Shown here: one piece after another, positions 15,993 through 24,070 of the stretch
How positions within the stretch are numbered: the stretch's first letter is position 1
How the letters are laid out: each line of letters begins with the position of its first letter
Origin: a virus
Length of the DNA stretch: 38,159 nt
Reading direction: 5' to 3' (one strand)
IMG/VR virus record: IMGVR_UViG_3300036939_000083
Location: 1-38,159 of that record
Program-made: the position numbers and the translations under genes
Notes under the pieces: model-generated
Database searches by the model: none
Told to the model about the DNA's origin: nothing
What the model saw: the letters and a program-made list of their open reading frames with translations, nothing else

Positions 15993-16799
15993 ATGATGCT
16001 GCACAACTCGGCGCCCCACAGCGCCGAAGCCGTTTCGAGCGACGCGGCGCAGTCAATCACCACCCGCGCCGAGCGGCAATCCGACCTTGTTTCTCGGATC
16101 ATGCTCGCACGCAGATCGGGCGATGCGCTGACCGAAAGGCTCCTCGCTGCTGAGCTGCTCGTGTCTGTCCGTCCCGTGATCAAGCAGGTCGTCAAGGTCG
16201 CGAAGCGCTTCGCGGGCTCTCAGGCTCCCGAAGACCTTGAACAGATCGCAGCGATCGCCGTGATCCGCACGGTCGACAAGTACGACCCCACGAGGGGCGG
16301 GCAGTCGTTCGGCGAGGTGGCCTACTTCCGCGCTCGGACAGCTTGCGAGCAGTTCGCACGGATGCACGCGAGCGACGTTCACCTGAGCGACGGCGCGCAC
16401 AAGGGCCGGACGTCCCGCGCTGCTCGCGGCGAGCGTGAAGCGATCCGTGTCGAGAGCACCGACGCGCCCGTGCCCACGGGTGACGGAAGCCCCGGGCGAG
16501 CACGAGGGGGCGACGAGCTTGAAGGGGCGCTGCGTGCGCTCACGGGCAGGGACGGCGAGACCGACAATCCCGAGCTGCTGCTGATCAGCGCCGAGCGCCG
16601 CGCCCGAGTCTTCGAGGCTGTGCGCCACCTGGCGCCCGACAGGCGCGAACTCGTCTCGCGCGTCTTCGGTATCAACCGGCCCGCGCAGTCGGTGCGCTCA
16701 GTCGCGGAAGCGTGGGGGGCACCGAAGAGCCGGGTCGACAGGATGCTCGCGCGCACGCTCGCTGACCTGCGCGAGCTGCTCGTCGAGCGGGAGAGCTGA
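15993..16799 (+). CDS. Phage-encoded sigma-70-family RNA polymerase sigma factor
   Basis: A 268-residue protein with two sigma regions. Region 2 lies around SVRPVIKQVVKVAKRF and continues through APEDLEQIAAIAVIRTVDKYDP to GEVAYFRARTACEQFARM, matching the core-binding and -10-recognition helices. Region 4 is LAPDRRELVSRVFGI followed by the HTH SVRSVAEAWGAPKSRVDRMLARTLADLREL. Between them is a variable charged stretch. GGAG lies nine bases before the ATG at 15993; an upstream ATG at 15876 would add 39 residues that do not resemble a sigma domain. The gene stands at the junction of both arms behind element f. It is the best candidate for recognising the ten-copy element. Confidence 0.88.
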   Translation: MMLHNSAPHSAEAVSSDAAQSITTRAERQSDLVSRIMLARRSGDALTERLLAAELLVSVRPVIKQVVKVAKRFAGSQAPEDLEQIAAIAVIRTVDKYDPTRGGQSFGEVAYFRARTACEQFARMHASDVHLSDGAHKGRTSRAARGEREAIRVESTDAPVPTGDGSPGRARGGDELEGALRALTGRDGETDNPELLLISAERRARVFEAVRHLAPDRRELVSRVFGINRPAQSVRSVAEAWGAPKSRVDRMLARTLADLRELLVERES

Positions 16800-16800
16800 G

Positions 16801-17124
16801 CTGCACGCGATCGTCGCGAAGCGGCGCGGCCCTTGTGCCGCGTGCTCACTTCCCATTGAGTCAGGCGAGGTCATCACCTACGAGCGCGCGATCGGGCCGC
16901 GACACATGGCTTGCTCTGAGCGAGCAGCAGCTCGGCGTCGCAACCTCTACGCGATGCCGTGCGAGCTATGCGGCACGCGCCTTCAACGTGGACAGGGCGA
17001 GCTGACCGTCGACGAGCGTCTGACGGACGTCGGGGCATGGCGCCGTAGCTGGCGGGCTCGCTGCGTCGACGTACGCGGATGCGACGCACGGATCCGGGAA
17101 CGGCTGGCTACGGGATCAGCGTGA
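16801..17124 (+). CDS. Small double zinc-ribbon protein, unusual start
   Basis: A 107-residue frame directly after the sigma stop codon. It has two cysteine clusters: CAAC with a following HMAC in the first half, and CELC with later RC and GC in the second. This suggests two treble-clef or zinc-ribbon units. No ATG, GTG or TTG precedes the first cluster; the first ATG at 16906 would delete it. CTG at 16801, just after the sigma TGA, is therefore a candidate start, but it is unproven. Possible roles are sigma modulation or nucleic-acid binding; neither is shown. Confidence 0.55.
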   Translation: MHAIVAKRRGPCAACSLPIESGEVITYERAIGPRHMACSERAAARRRNLYAMPCELCGTRLQRGQGELTVDERLTDVGAWRRSWRARCVDVRGCDARIRERLATGSA

Positions 17125-17392
17125 GGTCGGTTGCAGTAACCGCCGTTCGCGGACCCGCTACGTTTCTTGTCTCGAATATCGCGATCGAATAGCGCCTGCG
17201 TGGGAGTGGGCTCGGCCCTGTGACTTCAAGGATCTGCGGTCCTCCGACCGGCAATGCGCCGTCACCGACAACCTCAAACGAAGCGCTTCCGGGATTGTTC
17301 GGTCCCGACTGTGCCTGTATGCGCACGTTATAGATCCTGATGGTCGCCTGCCCGATGTGCAGCAGTCCTTCGGGCACCCATGTTTCCGACAT
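17108..17392 (-). CDS. Hypothetical protein, accessory gene (moron)
   Basis: A 94-residue protein encoded on the minus strand between the sigma region and the terminase. It begins MSETWVPEGLLHIGQATIRI and appears beta-rich (IRIYNVRIQAQ, ASFEVVGDG, QILEVTG). GGAGG with a four-base gap precedes the ATG, so translation is credible. I do not recognise a family. It has no 29-bp element and runs against the surrounding genes, so it is probably an accessory insertion. The last bases overlap the zinc-ribbon gene tail-to-tail. Confidence 0.6.
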   Translation of the reverse strand: MSETWVPEGLLHIGQATIRIYNVRIQAQSGPNNPGSASFEVVGDGALPVGGPQILEVTGPSPLPRRRYSIAIFETRNVAGPRTAVTATDLTLIP

Positions 17393-17594
17393 CGCGCCTC
17401 CGTGAGCGTTGGATCCGGCACCGGATCAAAGCGGACTCCCCTTGTCAAGAGGCGTGCCTATGTAGGTGGCAGGCTACCCCCCCGGATCCGGTTTTCTGTC
17501 ACGGGCGGATCTAGACCTTGCTCGGAGCGCGCACACGCTCAGGAAATTTTGAGAAAAAACGCGCGGCGTTTGAGTTTCGTTGACGGACCCCCCC

Positions 17595-17623
17595 GAAAAA
17601 CTTCGCGAAACCGCACCCATTTA
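17595..17623 (+). promoter_or_regulatory. Bipartite promoter-like element, copy g (terminase)
   Basis: The -10-like part CGCACCCATTTA is perfect (ending at 17623). The first box is degenerate (GAAAAAC). The terminase GTG begins six bases later, so the mRNA would be leaderless. It drives the packaging genes and is the weakest match at the first box. Confidence 0.6.
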
Positions 17624-17629
17624 GCTTGG

Positions 17630-18124
17630 GTGGCGCGGCCGACCAAACTCACAGCCGAAGTTCAGCAGCAGATCTGCGAGCATTTGAAGGCAGGTCTTTT
17701 CCGTCGGGCCGCAGCCGGTCTTGTCGGCGTCGACGAGCAGACTGTCTCGCGTTGGTATCACCGGGGGGCGAGCGAGCAGCGCGGGCTTTACCGTGAGTTC
17801 TACGTCGCTGTTAACCGCGCCGAAGCCGAGTTCATGCAGGGCGCGACTGAGACCTTGCAGGCGGCAGCGACGACGAACCCGAAGCACGTTCAATGGCTGC
17901 TGAGCCGACGCTTCCCTGAGCTGTACGGGCGGCGCGACAACGTCGACGCGAAGAGCCCCGAAGATCAGGCAGCGGACACCGCCGCGCTTCGCGAGCTGCT
18001 GCTCGACCGCCTGGGCAAGTTCCTTCCCGACGAGCCGGTCGCGGCCGAGCCCACTCTCGAGCCCGCGCCCGCCCCCGCCCCCGCCCCCGCGCAGGTCGAC
18101 GAAGGGGGGCCGAGAAATGCGTAG
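17630..18124 (+). CDS. terS: Terminase small subunit
   Basis: A 164-residue DNA-binding packaging protein. The N-terminal part carries an HTH: TAEVQQQICEHLKAGLFRRAAAGLVGVDEQTVSRWYHRG. It is followed by the helical EFYVAVNRAEAEF and PKHVQWLLSRRFPELYG typical of small terminases. A C-terminal (AP)n tract of low complexity precedes the end. The GTG start at 17630 lies six bases after CATTTA of element g; an upstream start would run through the promoter-like element. The gene overlaps terL by eight bases. Confidence 0.85.
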   Translation: MARPTKLTAEVQQQICEHLKAGLFRRAAAGLVGVDEQTVSRWYHRGASEQRGLYREFYVAVNRAEAEFMQGATETLQAAATTNPKHVQWLLSRRFPELYGRRDNVDAKSPEDQAADTAALRELLLDRLGKFLPDEPVAAEPTLEPAPAPAPAPAQVDEGGPRNA

Positions 18125-19535
18125 CGTCCTGACGCGCGGCTCGCGATGGGTAGGGTTCGCCGAAGGGCTCGCGCCGCACGAGTCGCCCGCGTCGAGGATG
18201 GTCGGCGCGGTCGGCTCGCGGGCTCAGCTCGCGAAGCTCTTCGGCGGGCTCGACGACCGAGAAGTCGAGCTGCTCGTCTACGACCTCGACTTCTGGGCAC
18301 GCCGCGAGCAAGTGCCGCCCGACAAGTTCTCGACGTGCTTCGTGATGGCCGGGCGCGGCTTCGGAAAGACGTGGTGCGGCGCGCGGTGGGTGATCAAGAA
18401 AGCATGGCAGGCGAAGAGCGTCGGCGCGCTTGTCGGGCCGACCGCAGCCGACGTGCGCGACACGATGATTCGCGGCCCGTCGGGCATCCTCGCTCTGTCG
18501 CCCCCCAGCTTCATGCCGCGTTACGAGCCCTCAAAGCGGCGCGTGACGTGGCCGAACGGCGTCTATGCGATCTGCTATTCGGCGGACAAGCCCGACCGGC
18601 TGCGCGGCCCTAACGCAGGTTGGGGTTGGGGAGACGAGCCCGCGAGCTGGAAGCACGATATGGCGGCGGTCGATCAGCTCCCGCTCGTCTTGCGTATCGG
18701 CACGCGCGACGACCCGCCGCAGCTCCTGCTCACCGGCACGCCGCGACCGCTCAGGAAGATCGAAGAGCTGCTCTTCGCGAACGCCGAGACTCAGAAGCTC
18801 AAGCCGGGCGTCGTGCTTCGCACGGGCTCGTCGCTGAGCAACGCCGCCAATCTCGCGCCCGACGCGGTCGCGAACATGCGAGCGCTCGCTAACACCCGTT
18901 GGGGGCAGCAAGAGGTTCTCGGGCGCCTGCTCTTCGACGTGCCGGGTGCAATCTTCGGCTCGGCGAAGTGGGGGCGCGTCGACGCCGATCCGCACGAGTA
19001 TGCGCAGCAGCTCGACCGCCGAATCGTCAGCGTTGACCCGAGCCCGACGAGCGAGACGGGCGCAGACGAGACGGGGATCATTGTCGAAGGGTGCAAGGCG
19101 AGCGTGCTCTATGGGGCCGACGGCGTGCCGCTCAAGCGCGTTTCAGTGCTCGCCGACCTGTCGCGCCGCGCGAGCCCGCGTGAGTGGGCGACGACCGCGA
19201 TCCGCGCTTATCTCGAATGGGGCTGCGACGCGCTCGTCGTCGAGGTGAACACGGGCGGCGAGATGGTCGAGACGCTGATCAGCACGGTCGCCGCCGAGAT
19301 GGGCGTCAGCGTCAACGTGAAGCCCGTCAGGGCGACGAGCGCGAAGAGCAAGCGCGCCGAGCCCGTGTCGGCCCTGGCCGAAGCTGGGCGCGTCGAGTTC
19401 GTCGGCACCTTCCCGAAGCTAGAGCAGCAGCTCGGCAAATTCACCGGGGTCAATGGGCGCCGCGACGACCGCGCCGACGCCTTCTGTTGGGGCGTTCACG
19501 ACCTTGTTTTCGCCGAGCAGTTCTTCGCCGTTTGA
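18117..19535 (+). CDS. terL: Terminase large subunit (ATPase/nuclease)
   Basis: The 472-residue packaging motor. Walker A is VMAGRGFGKT (about 76-85), Walker B/catalytic is GWGWGDEP (D172-E173), and motif III/coupling is LLTGTPRP. The RNase H-like nuclease domain shows VSVDPSPTSETGADETG (first Asp), VVEVNTGG (Glu) and DDRADAFCW (last Asp). It pumps phage DNA into the prohead and cuts it. The ATG overlaps the stop of the small subunit; GGGGGG lies upstream. Confidence 0.96.
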   Translation: MRSVLTRGSRWVGFAEGLAPHESPASRMVGAVGSRAQLAKLFGGLDDREVELLVYDLDFWARREQVPPDKFSTCFVMAGRGFGKTWCGARWVIKKAWQAKSVGALVGPTAADVRDTMIRGPSGILALSPPSFMPRYEPSKRRVTWPNGVYAICYSADKPDRLRGPNAGWGWGDEPASWKHDMAAVDQLPLVLRIGTRDDPPQLLLTGTPRPLRKIEELLFANAETQKLKPGVVLRTGSSLSNAANLAPDAVANMRALANTRWGQQEVLGRLLFDVPGAIFGSAKWGRVDADPHEYAQQLDRRIVSVDPSPTSETGADETGIIVEGCKASVLYGADGVPLKRVSVLADLSRRASPREWATTAIRAYLEWGCDALVVEVNTGGEMVETLISTVAAEMGVSVNVKPVRATSAKSKRAEPVSALAEAGRVEFVGTFPKLEQQLGKFTGVNGRRDDRADAFCWGVHDLVFAEQFFAV

Positions 19536-19544
19536 GGTCACGCA

Positions 19545-20888
19545 ATGGGAATGATTGACAGGGTGCGCGCCGCGCTCAGCGGCAGCAAGCGCAAGGGGAC
19601 CGGCCTTGAGCTGAGTCGATGGACGTCGGCCCCGCCCCGCCGCGAGGTGCCCGCGCTGCTCGCGTCCTACGCCGAAATGCCTTGGCTCGGGACGATCGTC
19701 GACACGGTCGGCGACGCCTTCGCTGACGTGACGTGGCGCGCATTTCAGCGGCAGGATCCCGCCACCCGGAAGGCGCTCGTCGACGTGTCGCTTCGTCGGG
19801 CCTGCGGCGACACGCGCCGCGAACGGCTGAAGGCTCTTGTCGAGACGGCGGGGGCGGTCGAGCTGCCCGATCATCCGCTGCTGCGGCTGCTCGCCGATCC
19901 AAACGACTACATGACGGGCCGCGACTTCGCGAAGCTCTTCTGCACTCACTACGACCTGACCGGCGAGTTCTTCGCGGTCGTCGAGGAGATCGCCGGCGTG
20001 CCGGTCGGCTTGTGGCCGGTGCCGCCCGATTGCGTGCTCGCACTGCCTGACCTGAGCAAGCCGAGGCCCGAGCGCACGTTCACGATCACGGCTGGCGGGC
20101 GCCTGTTTACGATTCCGGCCGCGAGCGTGATCTTCGTGAAGCGCCTGAACCCGGCCGACCCGCTCGGGCGCGGGATCGGGATCGCGTATGCGCTCGGTGA
20201 CGAGGTCGACACCGACGAGCACGTCGCGCGGTACACGAAGAACGCCTTCTATAACAACATGCTGCCGGGCGCGGTGATCGCGATCGAGGGGTTTAACGAG
20301 AGTCAGGCGGGGCCTGCGAAGGCGTTCAAAGAATCGCTCGCGCGTGAGTATGGGGGACCGGCAAACGCGGGCCGAGTGATGATCACGAGTGGCCGGACGA
20401 CCTTCGCGCGACTCGACACGCCTTTCAAAGATATGCAGCTCGTCGACCTGCGCCGCTTCCTGATGGACTTCGTCAGGATGGTCTACCGTGTGCCCCCCGA
20501 GATCGTCGGCGACGTGACGAGCAGTAACAAGGCGACGAGCTATGCCGCCCGCGAGCACCTGGCAGAGCAGGCAACGAAGCCGCGCGCCGAAGTCTTCCTC
20601 GCCGCGCTGTCGAAGCACCTAGCGCCGCGCTTCGGCGACGACGTGATTCTTTCCTACGACTCGCCAGTGCCCGCCGACCGCGAACACCGCCTGCGGGTCA
20701 TGGGCACGCTTCCGAGCGCTTTCACCTTCGACGAGTGGCGAAGCGAAGCCGGGTTCAGATCGCACCCCGAGCGGCAGGGCTTCGCCGAGCTGCTGCCCGG
20801 TCAGAAGCCAAACGAGCCCCAGCAGTCGCCGACCCCGGCCGCGGGCAGCTCAGCAGAAGCAAACGCCGAAGCCGTCGGCGGCGAGTGA
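19545..20888 (+). CDS. Phage portal protein (HK97 type)
   Basis: A 447-residue portal protein that forms the DNA entry ring of the prohead. The pattern fits HK97-type portals: LLADPNDYMTGRDFAKLF, an EFFAVVEEIAG strand and IFVKRLNPADPLGRGIG, the PGAVIAIEGFNESQA region, LDTPFKDMQLVDLRRF, and MVYRVPPEIVGDVTSSNKATSYAAREHL. A Pro/Ala-rich tail follows. The ATG is nine bases after terL, and the TGA overlaps element h. Confidence 0.94.
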   Translation: MGMIDRVRAALSGSKRKGTGLELSRWTSAPPRREVPALLASYAEMPWLGTIVDTVGDAFADVTWRAFQRQDPATRKALVDVSLRRACGDTRRERLKALVETAGAVELPDHPLLRLLADPNDYMTGRDFAKLFCTHYDLTGEFFAVVEEIAGVPVGLWPVPPDCVLALPDLSKPRPERTFTITAGGRLFTIPAASVIFVKRLNPADPLGRGIGIAYALGDEVDTDEHVARYTKNAFYNNMLPGAVIAIEGFNESQAGPAKAFKESLAREYGGPANAGRVMITSGRTTFARLDTPFKDMQLVDLRRFLMDFVRMVYRVPPEIVGDVTSSNKATSYAAREHLAEQATKPRAEVFLAALSKHLAPRFGDDVILSYDSPVPADREHRLRVMGTLPSAFTFDEWRSEAGFRSHPERQGFAELLPGQKPNEPQQSPTPAAGSSAEANAEAVGGE

Positions 20889-20915
20889 ACCACGGGCGAT
20901 TTCCGCACCCATTTA
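20887..20915 (+). promoter_or_regulatory. Bipartite promoter-like element, copy h (prohead protease)
   Basis: GAACCAC (20887-20893) and CGCACCCATTTA (ending at 20915). The portal TGA overlaps the first box. The protease ATG follows after nine bases, so transcription is predicted to start near or at the start codon. Confidence 0.78.
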
Positions 20916-20924
20916 CCGGGTGCG

Positions 20925-21761
20925 ATGCCCAAGCCGATCACACGCTCTCTTCAGCTTGCAGCCGTACAGAAGGATGCGGCTGCGCTGACCGCCGTCGAGG
21001 CTGGCAACGGTCGCCGCGTCTACACCTTCAAGGCGAGCGACGGCGACTTCGATCGCTACTCCGACCGGCTGAGCGTCAAGGGTTGGCGCGTCGATGCGTA
21101 CAACGCGAACGGCGTCGTGCTCTTCAACCATGACGACGGCGCGCACGCTGCACGCACGGGAGCCGAGCCCGCGCTTCCGATCGGGAATGGCCGCGTCTAC
21201 GTCCAGAACGACGCGCTGATGATCGACGTCGAGTTCGACGACGACGACGACTTCGCGAAGCGCGTCGAGCGCAAGGTCGCAAAGGGCATCCTGAACGCTG
21301 TCTCCGTCCGCTACCTCATGCTGCCTGGACACTTCCGGCAGAACGAGCGGGGCGGCTTCGACTGTGACGCTCAGGAATTGCTCGAAGTCTCAGTCGTGAC
21401 GATCCCCGGGAACGCTCGCGCCCTGCGCGCGAAGTCCCTGGACGGCGAGGGCGACGACATCGTCGAGCGCATCGCGACGCGGGTCGTCGAGCTGCTCGAC
21501 GCGCGGGCCGAAGCAAAGAGCGACGACGACGAGAGCGACAAGCCTGACGCGGGCGACGAGCAGGGCGACAAGCCGAGCACCGGCGACGAGCCCGCAGCCC
21601 CGAACGAGAGCAAGCCCGAGACGGGCGAGCCGCCGCCTGCCGACGCGCCAAAGGCAGACGACGAGGAAGACGACAAGGCGAAGGGCTTCAACGCCGCCGA
21701 AGCCGCGCAGCGCTTCGTCGAGGCGTTCAAAGGCTACATCCGAGGGAGTGACAAGGAATGA
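20925..21761 (+). CDS. Prohead protease (HK97 family) with acidic scaffold-like tail
   Basis: A 278-residue maturation protease. The N-terminal half has the HK97 prohead protease pattern: KASDGDFDRYSDRLSVKGW, H69 in VVLFNHDDG, S127 in GILNAVSVRYL and LLEVSVVTIPGNARA. From about residue 175 onwards the sequence is highly acidic with many D, E, K and P and probably serves as a delta-domain/scaffold that is cleaved away. Its stop overlaps the capsid ATG (ATGA). There is no separate scaffold gene, which supports the fused-scaffold idea. Confidence 0.9.
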   Translation: MPKPITRSLQLAAVQKDAAALTAVEAGNGRRVYTFKASDGDFDRYSDRLSVKGWRVDAYNANGVVLFNHDDGAHAARTGAEPALPIGNGRVYVQNDALMIDVEFDDDDDFAKRVERKVAKGILNAVSVRYLMLPGHFRQNERGGFDCDAQELLEVSVVTIPGNARALRAKSLDGEGDDIVERIATRVVELLDARAEAKSDDDESDKPDAGDEQGDKPSTGDEPAAPNESKPETGEPPPADAPKADDEEDDKAKGFNAAEAAQRFVEAFKGYIRGSDKE

Positions 21762-22843
21762 CTCGCGAGCAGATCGCGGAAATGGTGAAGGCGCTCGGCC
21801 CTGAGGTCGCGCGCGAGCTGATCGACGCTGCCGCCCGCAGCGCTCCGGGGCGCGTGGGTGCGGACAAGGTCACGCGCGAAGGCAGCGTCTACGCGAGCGC
21901 CGAGAACTTCGGCCAGTTCACGAAGAGCGTCATCGCGGCGGGTCGCCGCACGGGCGCGGCCGAGCTGATCGACGCGGCGAAGCGCTTCGGCAATGCCGAC
22001 GTGCAGAAGGCGGTTCAGCTCAGCAAGTTCGACTCGGCCGGTGTGCTCGTGCCCATCCAGCAGAGCGGCGAGGTGATCGAGTTCCTGCGGCCCGACGCGG
22101 CGCTGCTCAAGCTCGGGGTTCGCACCCAGGCGTTCAAGGGCGAGCTGCACATGGGCAAGCAGACGGGGACGTCGGTCTTCAAGTGGGTCGGCGAAGGCGA
22201 GACGGTTCCGAAGAGCGCGCCGAAGTACGGGAAGATCGTGCTCAAGGCGCACAAGGGGATGGTGCTGACCGACATCAGCAACGATCTCCTGCGGACCCCG
22301 GGCGTCGGCGACGCGGGCGTGGGCGAGGACATCCGCGCCACGGTGGCCGACGGGCTCGACGACGCGGGCTTCAACGGTGATGGCACGGGCGCCGCGCCGA
22401 AGGGGCTCTTCACGCAGCTCGACAACGCGCACACCTTCGCGAACACGGGCACGACCGCTGCGGCCTACCTCGCCGACATCGACAAGGCGGTCGAGCTGCC
22501 GCTGACGGCGCACGTGCGGATGGGCGCTGCCGCATGGGTGATCCACCCGACCCGCGCAACCGCGCTGATGCAGCTCAAGGACTCGGGGATCTTCATCTTC
22601 CGTCAGGAGATGCTCGACAAGGGCACGATCCGCGGCTTCCCCTTCGTGATGACGACGCGCGTCCCGGTGACGCGGATCACCTTCTCGGCGGACTGGCGAC
22701 AGTTCCTCTACGGGATCGACGAGGATCTGATCCTCTCCGAGCACGACACCCGCGCCGAGTACGACGAGACGACGATCCGCGCGATCGTGAAGGGCGACTT
22801 CAAGCTGCGTCAGCCGAAGGCGTTCAGCTCGATCACCTACTAA
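21758..22843 (+). CDS. Major capsid protein (HK97 fold)
   Basis: A 361-residue capsid protein. It has a helical N-terminus that may act as delta/scaffold, then the HK97 pattern: DSAGVLVPIQQSGEVIEFLRP, GELHMGKQTGTSVFKWVGEGETVPKS, KIVLKAHKGMVLTDISNDLL, GDGTGAAPKGLF and the late FRQEMLDKGTIRGFPFVMTTRVP. It forms the icosahedral shell. It overlaps the protease gene and is followed by a 9-bp hairpin at 22858-22885. Confidence 0.93.
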   Translation: MTREQIAEMVKALGPEVARELIDAAARSAPGRVGADKVTREGSVYASAENFGQFTKSVIAAGRRTGAAELIDAAKRFGNADVQKAVQLSKFDSAGVLVPIQQSGEVIEFLRPDAALLKLGVRTQAFKGELHMGKQTGTSVFKWVGEGETVPKSAPKYGKIVLKAHKGMVLTDISNDLLRTPGVGDAGVGEDIRATVADGLDDAGFNGDGTGAAPKGLFTQLDNAHTFANTGTTAAAYLADIDKAVELPLTAHVRMGAAAWVIHPTRATALMQLKDSGIFIFRQEMLDKGTIRGFPFVMTTRVPVTRITFSADWRQFLYGIDEDLILSEHDTRAEYDETTIRAIVKGDFKLRQPKAFSSITY

Positions 22844-22857
22844 CCCGACCGCGTGAC

Positions 22858-22885
22858 ACCGGGGCAGCTCGCACAGTGCCCCGGT
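22858..22885. terminator. Hairpin after major capsid gene
   Basis: A perfect 9-bp inverted repeat (ACCGGGGCA / TGCCCCGGT) with a ten-base loop, 15 bases after the capsid stop. There is no long T-run, so it may be a weak terminator or a mRNA-stability element that lifts capsid expression above that of downstream genes. Confidence 0.55.
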
Positions 22886-22917
22886 TCCGCATTCCCAAGC
22901 GAAAGGAATCCCCCCAA

Positions 22918-23331
22918 GTGAACGCGAATTCAACCGACGCAGGCGTGCTCGTCGCGATCCGCTCGGGCACCGTGCCCGCCGCCGTCGTCGCAGGCACCCG
23001 AAACAGTGCCGCGATCGACCGGCTCGGCTTCGACTCGTGCGTGCTCGCCGCTCAGACGGGCGCCGCTTCCGGCTCGCCAACGACGCTGTCGCTCGCCGCG
23101 AAGGTCCAGGAGAGCGCAGACGGTGCAACCGGCTGGGCTGACATCGCGGACGCCGCGATCGAGCCGCTGACGACCGCGAACGGCGTCGGGCGGGTGAACG
23201 TGCGACTGCCCGCCGCGAAGCGCTACCTGCGCGTTGTCGAGACGGTCGCCTTCACGGGCGGCAGCTCGCCGACGCTCGGCGCGAGCAGCACGATCGTTCT
23301 GTGCGGCCCCGACGAGATCCCCGCCGTCTGA
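22918..23331 (+). CDS. Putative head decoration/minor structural protein
   Basis: A 137-residue protein directly after the capsid gene. It contains VAIRSGTVPAAVVAGTRNS, RLGFDSCVLAAQTGA, KVQESADGATGWADIADAAI and a beta-rich C-terminus. I know this pattern from small phage structural proteins encoded next to the capsid gene; a decoration or stabilising role is the most likely. The GTG start follows AAAGGAA at a normal distance. A strong intrinsic terminator follows at 23353. Confidence 0.7.
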   Translation: MNANSTDAGVLVAIRSGTVPAAVVAGTRNSAAIDRLGFDSCVLAAQTGAASGSPTTLSLAAKVQESADGATGWADIADAAIEPLTTANGVGRVNVRLPAAKRYLRVVETVAFTGGSSPTLGASSTIVLCGPDEIPAV

Positions 23332-23352
23332 GCGTGCCGAGCTGCTGACCCT

Positions 23353-23398
23353 GCGGCCGGTGCTGAGCCCGAGAGCTAGCACCGGCCGCGCTTCTTTT
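23353..23398 (+). terminator. Strong intrinsic terminator after head genes
   Basis: A perfect 12-bp stem (GCGGCCGGTGCT / AGCACCGGCCGC) with a 13-base loop followed by CTTCTTTT. It separates the head genes from the neck and tail genes. The next 29-bp element appears only at 26040, so neck genes depend on read-through or another promoter. Confidence 0.85.
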
Positions 23399-23413
23399 GC
23401 GGAGCCCCCCGCC

Positions 23414-24070
23414 GTGCCTTTCCCGACCGATCTCTGCCTTGCCGCGACCGTTGCGGCCGACCTCGGCGTGCCTGTCGACGCGAGCGTCGAGCGGTGCGTC
23501 AGCTCGGCGAGCCGCGCGATTGCCCGACTCTGCGGTCGTGCTTTCGAGCGTGTGACCGTGACTGAGTATCCAGCGAGCTACGGTCGGCCCTTCCTGCTGC
23601 TAGAGCGCCCGCCGCTCGTCGCGATCGTCAGCGTCACCGAAGCGGGCGAGCTGCTCGATCCCACGCGCTACACGATCGCGGGCGACCTGGCCGACGGCGG
23701 GCTCGTCTACAGGCTCGAGGATACGTGGCCAGAAACGGCGCGCGTCGGCGGGCTCGTGACGACGACGGTCGAGCTGCGGCAGGGCAGCCCCGCCGCGCTC
23801 GCTGTGACCTATACGGGCGGCTACGTGACCCCCGGGCAAGTGGCGCTCGACGCGACGGTCGGCCCGGTCACGCTTCCCGCCGACGTCGAGGAAGCCGCCA
23901 TTCTCGAAGCCTGCGCGCTGTATCGCGGCAGGGGGCGCGATGCCGACGTGTCAGCCGAGAGTCTCGGGGATTGGTCCGTGAGCTACCGGGAGCGGGCCGC
24001 AGGGCAGCGTCTCGCGAGCGCACGTGCCGAGCTGCTGCTCGCGCCGTACGTGCTTCGGAGGGCGAGCTAA
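23414..24070 (+). CDS. Head-tail connector (gp6-like)
   Basis: A 218-residue protein matching head-tail connector proteins of HK97-like phages: ADLGVPVDASVERCVSSASRAIARLCGR, a VTEYPASYGRPFLLLERPP stretch, YTGGYVTP, and the helical LPADVEEAAILEACALYR. It joins portal to tail. The GTG at 23414 is preceded by GGAG. The TAA stop shares one base with the ATG of the next gene (TAATG). Confidence 0.8.
   Translation: MPFPTDLCLAATVAADLGVPVDASVERCVSSASRAIARLCGRAFERVTVTEYPASYGRPFLLLERPPLVAIVSVTEAGELLDPTRYTIAGDLADGGLVYRLEDTWPETARVGGLVTTTVELRQGSPAALAVTYTGGYVTPGQVALDATVGPVTLPADVEEAAILEACALYRGRGRDADVSAESLGDWSVSYRERAAGQRLASARAELLLAPYVLRRAS

Noticed and set aside
17595-17601. Copy g treated as a perfect copy of the element
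   Set aside because: Only the second box is fully conserved; the first box GAAAAAC matches 4 of 7 bases, so the copy is listed with lower confidence.
18060-18095. CCCGCC-type repeats, considered as a repeat array
   Set aside because: They encode the (AP)n tail of the small terminase subunit and are simple low-complexity coding DNA.
19419-20618. Minus-strand open frame of 399 codons opposite the portal gene
   Set aside because: It is antisense to a clear portal gene and rich in R, H and D without any domain.
21734-23128. Minus-strand open frame of 464 codons opposite the capsid gene
   Set aside because: It is the shadow of the capsid and decoration genes, with no promoter, ribosome site or domain.
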